From Lineus longissimus (lineage: Eukaryota; Nemertea; Pilidiophora; Heteronemertea; Lineidae), in the NCBI RefSeq assembly GCF_910592395.1, contig NC_088324.1:2606001-2670000 (forward strand): DNA of 64,000 nt. Reading direction: 5' to 3'. The position numbers and the translations under genes were made by a program. Below are positions 21,495 to 32,500 of the stretch, one piece after another (within the stretch, counting starts at the first letter, position 1; each line of letters opens with the position of its first letter). The notes under the pieces are model-generated. The model was given only the letters and a program-made list of their open reading frames with translations, was not told where the DNA came from and searched no databases.

Positions 21495-22194
21495 CTCTGC
21501 AAAGGAAGCTGTTTACATCCAATTTAGAGAAAGACATAGTACCACTGCGAGAGGTGGTATCGGTGAACCCGTACACGGATACAAGGATATGGAAAGAAGT
21601 CCTCAACCCTAGTGGAACGAAGCCCACAGAGAGGAGCTGTAAAGACCGGATTTGAAATTTAATCATCAAATTTAATAAAGCCGAACTGGCTTCAGATAGG
21701 GCGTGAGTATATCAGTCTTGGATTTAGGTTATGTTTACAACGTTCTATCCCTCCCTCCCCCATTCTGACTATGTAGAAAGTAAGCCGGAGTTCCGGTGTC
21801 CGCTGGACTGGAGCTGGACTGGACATGTCAGCTTCAAATTGGCCATCGCAGAGAAGGTCATGTTGCAGTTTGGTGTCGCATTTGGCTCATGCCGTTGGCC
21901 TATCCGCCGGAAGTATCTCTCAATCGCCAAGTTTACCTCTCAGACAAACATTGCCGTGTCTGTCAGAAAAAAAAGAAGTCGACTCGCTAAAACTTACGAA
22001 AATTTCAGGTCATTGGTCAGAGCTCTCTGTGATTCCAAGATGGCTGCCATTCGCCATCTTGGATAAGCAGTGTCGCTGGTTATATCAGACAACATTTTCA
22101 AGTTCAGCCACAAAGAACAGTGGTAATTACATGAGGGCATGTATAATTTGCTGACTTCGATCTGTGTGACGCTAATTGTTTTTTCGTCTCTTAG

Positions 22195-22344
22195 ATTTGA
22201 AGTGGAGCTCGAGCGACTCAACGATTGCCTCTGCTACCTCAAGCGGGTACATCTACTTAATATCAGTCCCGATGTCCTCAAGAAAATATTCCATAACCTG
22301 CCTTTAATTAGCAATTCAGAGCAAGTCGCCAAACCAAAAAACAG
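22195..22344 (+). CDS. Candidate exon of an unknown gene
   Basis: 150 bp bounded by a plausible acceptor (tttttcgtctcttag) and donor (acag|gtatga). The open frame includes ELERLNDCLCYLKRVHLLNI and SPDVLKKIFHNLPLI, a leucine-rich amphipathic stretch. Length is a multiple of three, start phase 2. No family recognised and no firm partner exon found, though frames at 21796-21990 could belong to it. Confidence 0.3.
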
Positions 22345-22402
22345 GTATGAATTGAACTTACCCGGCAGCTCCGATTTTAAGCTAGGTAGTGTACTGGTTC
22401 CC

Positions 22403-22428
22403 TTATAGCTCGCCAGGGTAACTATAGT
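22403..22428. repeat. Near-perfect palindrome
   Basis: ccagggtaactatagttaacctgg is almost its own reverse complement (one mismatched pair). A TATA-like sequence (gcctatatataaaccag) lies about 120 bp downstream, so it may belong to a promoter or LTR. Confidence 0.6.
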
Positions 22429-22909
22429 TAACCTGGTGGATTATTCGTGGAATCCGGGCATCCTGCCACGAGTCTCCCAAAACTGAAAACATCATGTGAC
22501 CGGCTATCATTGGCTGGCCCTTATAGGGCCTATATATAAACCAGACACAGGGCGCCCATCTGAGAGAGAAAGCGAGACCGACGAAGAGCAACAGGGCAAA
22601 AAGGAGAAATAAGAAGTACACCAAGGCCATTTAAGAAGACCTCCCGAGCCTTTGTATTACATCCCAAATATAGAGCAAGGGTAAGTCCCAAAAATCGTGT
22701 TACTATCTTTCGTGGTCGGATGACCTTGCTATTAACGTAAATTAGGGGAAGGATCTCTAGAGACAGTCGGTCGAACGTCTGACCTCTGGCCATGGGAGGC
22801 CGTGGATAATTCCCCCTCCAAACGTGACGGCTTGGGGCGGTTCACGCCCTGTACGTTACAGTAGGCGAGATAAAGTTTCTCCCATCTCACAGTACGTTAA
22901 AACTATGCA

Positions 22910-23485
22910 CGCTTGTACCAGGAATAGATTTAGTCAGTGCTGATTCAAACGTGACCCAGTGTCGTAATACTGCGCATGATAGTCAACCGTATCTGTCAAA
23001 TTCAACCTCTTGCTCTTGCCTATAATAGTTCCACTTCGTCAACCTCTCTCGAAGAGATGATCTGTTAATTCGGTGTTTGACAATAACCTGCCTTATCTTG
23101 TTGTCCGCCTCTTCGCCATTTGATCAGTCCTAAGATTGCATCAAGCTGTTAAAATAACACCTGTTGGTTCAAGGTCCGGACATCTGAAATCATGTGATAT
23201 CAGATGGTCACGTCCGCTCATTGATTGGCGTGTCAATTTAAGAACCTATACAAACTACTATATGGGCACGCGTTTTCTTCACTCTTTTGCGGCCCACCTT
23301 CCTTGTAAACCCGTCGAAACATCTTGATCCGTAAGTAATAAACTGATTTAACCCACTACTGCTTTCCGTCTTCATTCCCTCCTAGGGTAGTCTGTGCTTG
23401 AGTTTAGCCATTGGTCTACGGCACCAGGTCTCCTGTGGTTAATAGTGATACTCAGGACACTTGAGTTCATGGTAGCAGAGTGTTT
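22910..23485 (+). mobile_element. Possible LTR and primer-binding site of a retrotransposon
   Basis: TATA-like sequence near 23242, AATAAA near 23337, then ttca directly followed at 23470 by tggtagcagag, which resembles metazoan LTR-element primer-binding sites. The 5' boundary and a second LTR were not found. The interrupted ORF at 24034-24582 could be its gag. Confidence 0.35.
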
Positions 23486-24033
23486 TATGCCGAAACTTGA
23501 GTAAACTTGAGTGCATGCTGTCATTGGGTGGCGAATGAAGTAGGTAGTGGTCTATTTCTCTAAAGGTGTGTACAATAGAGCCTGTAATGTTCCTTCCAGT
23601 AAATTAACGGGATCGTTGTCGGCTTAAAGGGAACTGAAACCGCCAAGACAGTTCGTATGACCTCGTTTTCATTTCCCGCGTATCGGGTGATCAGAACGAG
23701 GCATGAATGAAACATGGCGCCTAGCTGTCAATCATTGAGTGACGTCACTACTATGGAATTTACTACGAAAACTCATGAATGAAAGATCGCATGACTCACG
23801 TAATTCTCACATGATTCTCAATAATAACAAATTAAACTGCGCATGCTCGGGCACTAGGAAGTTGGAAGTTTGACTTTCTCGGGCGGTGAAAGTCGAAAGG
23901 TTGAATAAATCGCTCGGCGGTTCCAGTTCCCTTCAACCATGTTCATATCTTCATGTCTTCAATTCTAAACTCTCTTTTAATATAATTTCATTTTAATAAT
24001 GTGCACATATCAGCTTGCTGCAGATACTACACG

Positions 24034-24582
24034 ATATGTGTAGCGGTACAGTTTATGAGCCAGAACTATCCGAACCAGTCAAACATTGGACGCCCCAAGC
24101 AATTCAGTCGTTTATTAAAATATTTTCGAACCGAGAGCGGTATAACCGACGAGAAATATACGTAGTCTTTTGGATCAGTTCTAGAAGAAACTAGATCTAG
24201 GAACAGCCCACAGGCAACACAAGTTAAATTTGAGCAGGCAGCAGACAAATATGTTGACGACAGTTGGGCGGGTTCCGATACCAAAGATTATAAAGACCAT
24301 TTACATTTAACATTTCCTGAAAATCCACCGCACAACGTTCCGGCTCATACACAAACATATTTCTATATCCAATCAACAAAAGTTAAAACACAGTCTACAA
24401 ATAAACAGAGGCATTCGGACTTTCAAACTCAGACAGAGGTCAATTTTGAAACTTCCACTCCTAAACAAAATTTAAATTCGGCTAAAATGGATCAAAGTTT
24501 TCAACTCTCGGAAAGTTCAAAAGTAAAAGCGGAGGGAAAGGTCCCCAACTCCCGGTCAGTTTGGGAATATGACTTACAATAA
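24034..24582 (+). pseudogene. Unrecognised open frame with one in-frame stop
   Basis: The frame ending with TAA at 24580 runs open back to a TAG at 24163; before that TAG the same frame stays open and reads sensibly (GRPKQFSRLLKYFRTESGIT). After it come QVKFEQAADKYVDDSWAGSD and a hydrophilic Ser/Thr/Gln-rich tail. No start codon is evident. It could be a retrotransposon gag downstream of the LTR-like region, or a host exon. Function unknown. Confidence 0.35.
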
Positions 24583-25230
24583 AGATGAAAGTTTATGTTC
24601 CATACTCTGATCAGGACATATTTTAATATCGTATATATTGTTATTGTGTGAGACTGCATAATTATCGTTCAGAAGAGCGACAACAAACCCGGTCAGTACT
24701 TGATATTTATGGCCGGTTGTACCGACGACCGATTATTGCCTGGCAAAAAGGACAAGAAGGTAAACAAGTATTTCGCAGGAAGGACGGTAATTTGTATGAA
24801 AGCCTACCTGCAAAGATCACCTAGCCACAGAAGAGGGATACTTGTCGCCTCCGATAATTTACCACAGGTGTCTACAGCCACGGATTTCTAAACACTGTTG
24901 ATTGAGAGGTCGGTCTGTAGAAGTTCGTGCTGCAACAAACATCGCGAGGAAGGGGTCTAATGGCCAGTGCTCCTGGATCTTTCAACATAATACGGGTGTG
25001 GCGAAGACTGGTCGTCCGTTGGCCCCACAGCGGTAGTACATGTTAGTCGTGGACATGTGGTTCATTCCAAGAGAATCCAGAATTGGATGTTTCTGTAAAG
25101 AAAGTTATATTCATCAATTAAAGACTATGGTTCAAGGCGAATATCATTTTTACCGAACTTTATACTCAATTCTCAACCTGAGATGTTTTGACAAAGGCTA
25201 TATAAACTATCAAATATAGATTGCGTACAA

Positions 25231-25407
25231 GTGCAATTACGATGTTCGAAACGAATGGTGATTCTTACCAGACAGACTGATACAGATGGCTTTGAGTATC
25301 ACCGGTCCAAGGTCAAGGAGATCGGCACAACTGTGGTTCGTCTTCAGGCTGCTCTCGAATCCGGATACGGGGGTAATGGCACCATCAACGGAGGAGTGGA
25401 GTCTGAC
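25231..25407 (+). CDS. Candidate orphan exon
   Basis: Open frame with GFEYHRSKVKEIGTTVVRLQ and AALESGYGGNGTINGGVESD ends at a strong donor (GAC|GTAAGT at 25408). The acceptor is unclear (agacag near 25274 is one option). No family recognised. Confidence 0.3.
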
Positions 25408-25814
25408 GTAAGTTGATTACCTTGGCTGGTTCACCTTCAGGTCGGGACGCTTGTAGAATCGCTTCTTCAATTCTTCAAGGGCTTTTAGCTATGTATAACA
25501 CTGACGTTTGCTAACTATTAACTGACAGTGTGCTATACGTAACGAGTACGAGAACGGTGCTTCACACAAATACACACATATGAAATTGATGACTCGAATA
25601 TATAACACGCTAAGCGTATTGAGGTAAGTTTTAAAAAGCAGCGGCATTACGATCTAGTAACTGAAGATTGGCATTCCCGAAACTGAAATCTTTAGGAGTA
25701 TTTCCGACTAAAATTCTATACTAGATCGCACCAAACGTCGTATAAATGTGTCCGAAGGAACAGTCACCCTCCTAACGGAACATCACCAACATCAAAAGAA
25801 GTATATTTAACTGC

Positions 25815-25945
25815 TTGGCAGGTGGCGACATTTGGTTGCTAACAACGATTGGCAGGTGGCGACATATGGTTGCTAACTACGGCAGCTGGCAAGTGGCGAC
25901 ATCTGTGAATAACTATACCGGCGGTGTCGACATCTCTGGACTACG
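25815..25945. repeat. ~40-bp imperfect tandem repeat
   Basis: Three to four units with ggcaggtggcgacatttggttgctaac. Between about 25950 and 29100 I see no supported gene. Confidence 0.65.
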
Positions 25946-28900
25946 ATTGTAGACAACTACGACAGATTGGAAGAACCGTCCAGACCACAAAGGGTTAACC
26001 AGCCTAAACTACGACTGCCAATGCATGCTACTAACACCTCTCAAGTGCACCAAATAAACTAAAATTCTATAACTTTCTAACTGAAATATTTTTGTAGACT
26101 AAAGTCTATTCATGGTTTCAGTTTAAGATTAGAATTAATTGGCTTCCGAACTAACTACAACTGAAAAGGACACCCAATGCGTATACATGAAAAGGGGTTA
26201 CTTTACTATAGACTACACGCTGAATGCATGTACTAATGTACTATGGGCGGCCGGTAGTATCATAAGTTTTTATAAGATCATAAGCTTGGGCAGATACATC
26301 TTTAAACCGGCTCACAGTTTCACTTCAATAAAGACGTTCACAGTCTCATACTATAAACTTACAACGCAATACATGAATGATACTTAAAAAGAGCCCTGCC
26401 CGCTCCTCTCGGCTTCTCGGAAGATTTTCTCTAAAAATGCCAGTCAGAAATCGGTCGGCTGTACTCGCTCACACTCAAATTAGGGAATGCACCGAGTAGC
26501 AAGCAATTTCCCGCGAAGTTACCGGTTGTTTATTTGACCTTCGATCAGCTTTTTATTTTATTTTCTACGGAACTATTTGCCATGATTCCATACGCCACCA
26601 CAAGTAAACAATGGGGAATTCCCCAGGTTAACTATTATGTACATGCATTTCGTCGGAACATGAGATATTCGCTTTCAATGAGCTTATCAGTCAGTTGTAC
26701 GGAAGCCCAAAGGGCTCATTTCGAGATCCGAGATTCGAACTCCAAAAAAATGTACCATTTCGAAAACTTTTGTTGTGAACTATTTAATTTATCATATTTT
26801 ATCATTTCACAAGACCAAAGAAAACTCAGCCCTGTGGTTGAATCAATTTGAAATGGCTTAAATAGGGGTCTTCTACATGTAATCAAAATAACCATTTGTT
26901 TATTTTGGAGCCGAATTGTCCAAAAGGCATATTCGAGAAACTGCATTTTAAAACGGTTAACATACTTATAAACTGCAAAGACCATTATTTCATAAAAGGC
27001 AAACCCGCTGATATGAACGAATCACATGACTACACTACACTTCAAATTGTCATCGCAATGATAAGTTAAGGCACGTGACTTTTCAAGATGATGGGCTTTC
27101 CCACATGTATAGGCCAAATTAATCAGCAGACTGGCACATGCGGAAGTTTCGAGTCGACCAAAGAGCAACAGTAGATATAACCCTCAACATGTAAGTATGC
27201 ACTTTTAGATAAAGTTCGCAGTGTGAAATTATTCCTTGGCTGATTTTTACATTTCCAGCAGGTTTTAACACCATCATGACCCGTGAAGTGCTGACCGCGT
27301 GTAAAGAAAGTGGAGGGAAATGAAGAAAAAGTATCAAAATCCTCAAGTGACCTCTTTAAGTGGGTTCTTCACTGTTTAGAGTTAATCATGATCACATCAT
27401 GGTCGAGTAAAAGAACAGTAAACTATTTTGAACATAATCTCACTAAATGCCTTTATAGCGTAAAAGATTAATGGACAAGAGATGTTAACCAGGAATCGAC
27501 CAAGTCTATTGTACAGAAGATAAATGCCCAATGTAGTGATCATGAATGAGATCGTTACTAAGACTTTTTTCTGTAATTTGTGCTGGGAAACGAGTAATAA
27601 TTCGGTCAGAAACAGGGGCTAATGACGGAGTAGGTCTCTCTTATACATGCATGCAATCGGCATGCCGCAGTTTTTAATATAAAAAGAGCGAATGATAAAA
27701 TTGATAACGAAAACCGAAGTTAAAACCATTTTACTGCACCAAAGAGTTTGGGAGTATTCCTAAGCTTTTGACTCTTTCCAGAGCCTTCATCAGGGTGACG
27801 TCACTTCTATTCCGGGCATGCCTTACGTATGCTCGAAAGTAGATTGTCCCAGAATTCCCGAAGTTGGTACTGCCCCCCCCCCCATCCCAGTTGAGGGAGG
27901 GTTTGAGAGTCCTATATTCTGCATAGCTTCCTTCACGCAACATTTAAGCCAGTCCGGATCCTGATCAAATATTTTTACATTGTCCAGAAATATGGGGCAA
28001 TCTACTTTAGGGCATGCCTAAACTCTTCGATGACAAAGAATGTACGGTCTTCATGCAGCAGTCAACGTGAACTCTGTACCCCCCCCTCCCCTCCAAACGC
28101 ATTCAGGCAATCGACCTTTTATCACCACTTCAAAAGACGATGTTCGTCCAGGACTCGTCTATCCCCAAGGGAGTTCCGATCATTCACCAGGAAACCACAT
28201 CGGCTTCAATTCTGTGGCACAGGGTCCGACTCCAAATTACTCCAGCAATTTCCAAGTCCCAGCATGCTCACTCGTATTTCCCGCGTAAGGAACTTCTGAA
28301 CTATTGGTGGCGCCACCTATTATTACTAGAATAACTCCCTGTCCCCAACCTCTACATCAGGGGTCTACTTGATTAGCAATTCAAAATCGCTGCACCATAA
28401 ACCCTCGTCACACCCTCATGTCACATGCCGCGTCACCGCCAGAATCTTGGGGTGACGTAGTAATGTCTGACCTCTGACCGATCTAGTTGGCCGTTACGTG
28501 TCACTACTGTTTCTACATGACAAAAAAAACTTGTTTGTGGCCAACCAAATCACTTTTAAATTGAGAACACGTCTTATGGTACATAAAGATACCTGACACA
28601 TACACAAATAAATTCTTTGTCGCTGATTGTAAAATAATATTTGCCACCTGCTTAAAATAGTACCACCATATAAACAAATACACGTGGCTTCAATTTAATC
28701 TGAATGACACGTTTTTGTTGCAGTTTTAGATTCACAATAATCATGCAGCAATTAGTAAATATGTGTCACTGATATTCTAGTTAGTTTTCAGTTCATTTGC
28801 CGCATTGGGAAATTAACATAATACTATTATAACCAAAAGTCAAGAGCGAGAATTAAAACCATAGGAGGCTTGGATTGCTGTTCATGATTACCAGAAGCAA

Positions 28901-29164
28901 ATTAAAATAAATGTTATGGGTTCATCATCATATGCTAATGATAAAATGGTATGTAATAGTGAGTGACATCATCCATATTTATGTAAATTGTCATTAACTA
29001 ATCACAGAGCTTTAATTGTTAGATGTATCCAGGTGTATACAAAGAGGACCACCGGAAGTGGGTAGCGCATTGCCCCCTGAATATAGAGGTTGCCCCGTCC
29101 CTCGACAGATGTGTATATTGAGGATGTAACTAACGCACAATATGTGCTGTGCGCATGATAGAGT

Positions 29165-29200
29165 TGGCCAACACTTCCGGGGCGCCATTTCGTACTTCGC
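29165..29200 (+). promoter_or_regulatory. Candidate TATA-less promoter of the SLC15-like gene
   Basis: acacttccgg (ETS-type site) directly followed by ggcgccattt (YY1-like) lies ~320 bp upstream of the first ATG. This pair is common at housekeeping promoters. A G13 run at about 29340 separates it from the start codon. Inferred only. Confidence 0.35.
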
Positions 29201-29502
29201 CAAAAGATCGACAAAAATTCGAACGATTGCTAGAAAATCGCCGGTCCTACTATTCCGATAGTCCGCGGCATGGACAATTTTTCATCACATTCGAAACGTC
29301 AGGATTCGCTGTCAATTTGTCGTCGATCTCTATACGGCGGGGGGGGGGGGGGACAGAGTTTATATTGACCACTGCACTAGAGAAGAGACGCAAGACCTTC
29401 AGAAGACTAGGTCCCTTCTCTAACCCAAAGTACATAATACTTTTCTATATCCATGGGAAGTTCAACATTTTGAACGCACCTGATACCTTTTTTTTTCTTA
29501 GA

Positions 29503-32500
29503 ATGGATTCACGATTTGATAGCAATGGATGCTATGAAGAGACGTCTCTCCTTGGCCGGGCATCAGCTGGGAGGCGCTGCCGAAGAAGCATCTGTATCGC
29601 CATTGTGCTCGCGTTTTTTCAAACACTAGGCTTCGCTGGCATTGATGGTCTGCTGAGGCATGACAACGACAAATTCCTGCACATCGTACTTCTTAAAAAC
29701 CATAAGCCATGGCTATTTATATTTGCGGGTAAGAATTAGTAGCGAATAAAGTAAACGTAATAATCTAGACATCTTTGTCCAAGACAAGTTTTGTCACTAA
29801 CACTACTGGCCTTAACTTTTGACGTCAAGCTAAAGGGCTTAGATAAGGAATTTCAGAGTTGCAATCCGGATCTGGAGTAGACAGTTCGTGCCTGTTTGCA
29901 AACAATTTGAATTTGACATTACACAGTTTCCTGATGTTTGAAGAAAGAGGTTTATTCTCTCAATGTTAATTGCATTGACAGGTTGTGACATGTTACTCTC
30001 CTTCTTGTCACACACTTTCATACACCAAGACTTGCCCTGATGCTTGCAACATAACATACACCAAGACTTGCCCTGATGCTTCCAACTGAATATACACCAA
30101 GACTTGTCCTGATGCTTCCAACATAACATACACCAAGACTTGTCCTGATGCTTGCAACAGAACATACACCAAGACTTGCCCTGATGCTTCCAACTGAACA
30201 TACACCAAGACTTGTCCTGATGCTTCCAACTGAACATACACCAAGACTTGCCCTGATGCTTCCAACTGAAATACGCCAAGACTTGTCCTGATGCCTCTAA
30301 CATAACATACACAAGGACTTTCCCTAATGCTTCCAACTGAACATACACCAAGACTTGCCCTGATGCTTCCACTGAAAATACACCAAGACTTGTCCTGATG
30401 CTTCCAACTGAACATACACCAAGACTTGTCCTGATGCTTCCAACATAACATACACCAAGACTTGTCCTGATGCTTCCAACTGAACATACACCAAGACTTG
30501 TCCTGATGCTTCCAACTGAACTAACACCAAGACTTGCCCTGATGCTTCCAACTGAACATACACCAAGACTTGCTCTGATGCTTCCAACTGAACATACACC
30601 AAGACTTGCCCTGATGCTTCCAACTGAACTACACCAAGACTTGTCCTGATGCTTCCAACTGAGAATACAACAAGACTTGTCCTGATGCTTGCAACAGAAC
30701 CAACACCAAGACTTGCCCTGATGCTTCCAACTGAACTACACCAAGACTTGCCCTGATGCTTCCAACAGAACAAACACCAAGACTTGCTCTGATGCTATCA
30801 ACTGAACATACACCAAGACTTGCCCTGATGCTTCCAACTGAACTACACCAAGACTTGTCCTGATGCTTCCAACTGAGCATACACCAAGACTTGCCCTGAT
30901 GCTTGCAACAGAACAAACACCAAGACTTGCCCTGATGCTTCCAACTGAACTACACCAAGACTTGCCCTGATGCCCCTGATGCTTCCAACTGAACATACAC
31001 CAAGACTTGTCCTGATTCTTCCAACAGAACATACACCAAGACTTGCCCTGATGCTTGCAACAGAACAAACACCAAGACTTCCCTGATGCTTCCAACTGAA
31101 CTACACCAAGACTTGCCCTGATGCTTCCAACTGAACAAACACCAAGACTTGCCCTGATGCTTCCAACTGAACATACACCAAGACTTGTCCTGATGCTTCC
31201 AACAGAACAAACACCAAGACTTGCTCTGATGCTTCCAACTGAACATACACCAAGACTTGTCCTGATGCTTCCAACAGAACATACACCAAGACTTCCCCTG
31301 ATGCTTGCAACAGAACAAACACCAAGACTTGCCCTGATGCTTCCAACTGAACTACACCAAGACTTGCCCTGATGCTTCCAACTGAACAAACACCAAGACT
31401 TGCCCTGATGCTTCCAACTGAACATACACCAAGACTTGTCCTGATGCTTCCAACAGAACAAACACCAAGACTTGCTCTGATGCTTCTAACTGAACATACA
31501 CCAAGACTTGCCCTGATGCTTGCAACAAAACAAACACCAAGACTTGCCCTGATGCTTCAAACTGAACAAACACCAAGACTTGCCCTGATGCTTCCAACTG
31601 AACATACACCAAGACTTGTCCTGATGCTTCCAACAGAACAAACACCAAGACTTGCTCTGATGCTTCCAACTGAACATACACCAAGACTTGTCCTGATGCT
31701 TCCAACAGAACATACACCAAGACTTCCCCTGATGCTTGCAACAGAACAAATACCAAGACTTGCCCTGATGCTTCCAACTGAACTACACCAAGACTTGCCC
31801 TGATGCATCCAACTGAACAAACACCAAGACTTGCCCTGATGCTTCCAACTGAACATACACCAAGACTTGTCCTGATGCTTCCAACAGAACAAACACCAAG
31901 ACTTGCTCTGATGCTTCCAACTGAACATACACCAAGACCTGTCCTGATGCTTGCAACAGAACAAACACCAAGACTTGCCCTGATGCTTCCAACATAACAT
32001 ACACCAAGGCTTGCCCTGATGCTTCCAACTGAACATACACCAAGACTTGTCCTGATGGTTCCAACTGAACATACACCAAGACTTGCCCTGATGCTTCCAG
32101 CTGAACATACACCAAGACTTGCCCTGATGCTTCCAACTGAACATACACCAAGACTTGTCCTGATGCTTCCAACTGAACATACACCAAGACTTGTCCTGAT
32201 GCTTCCAACTGAACATACACCAAGACGTGTCCTGATGCTTCCAACTAAACATACACCAAGACTTGTCCCGATGCTTCCAGCTGAACATACACCAAGACTT
32301 GCCCTGATGCTTCCAACTGAACATACACAAATACTTGCCCTGATGCTTCCAACTGAACATACACCAAGACTTGTCCTGATGGTTCCAACTGAACATACAC
32401 CAAGACTTGCCCTGATGCTTCCAGCTGAACATACACCAAGACTTGCCCTGATGCTTCCGACTGAACATACACCAAGACTTGTCCTGATGCTTCCAACTGA

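Larger units (their letters stand above)
17395..21499 (-). mobile_element. BEL/Pao LTR retrotransposon, internally deleted
   Basis: Two ~205-bp LTRs (17400-17604 and 21289-21494) with TG...CA ends are flanked by the same 5 bp, CTCTG (17395-17399 and 21495-21499), a target-site duplication of the size BEL/Pao makes. On the minus strand it reads gag, aspartic protease region, reverse transcriptase, Pao-type A17 region; RNase H and integrase are missing and the unit is only 4.1 kb (complete elements are usually 6-7 kb). The LTRs differ at several positions and the ORFs carry frameshifts, so it is not recent and not autonomous. Confidence 0.9.

Noticed and set aside
26139-26387. 82-codon plus-strand frame with a hydrophobic stretch
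   Set aside because: Isolated short frame without splice sites, homology or neighbours to support it.
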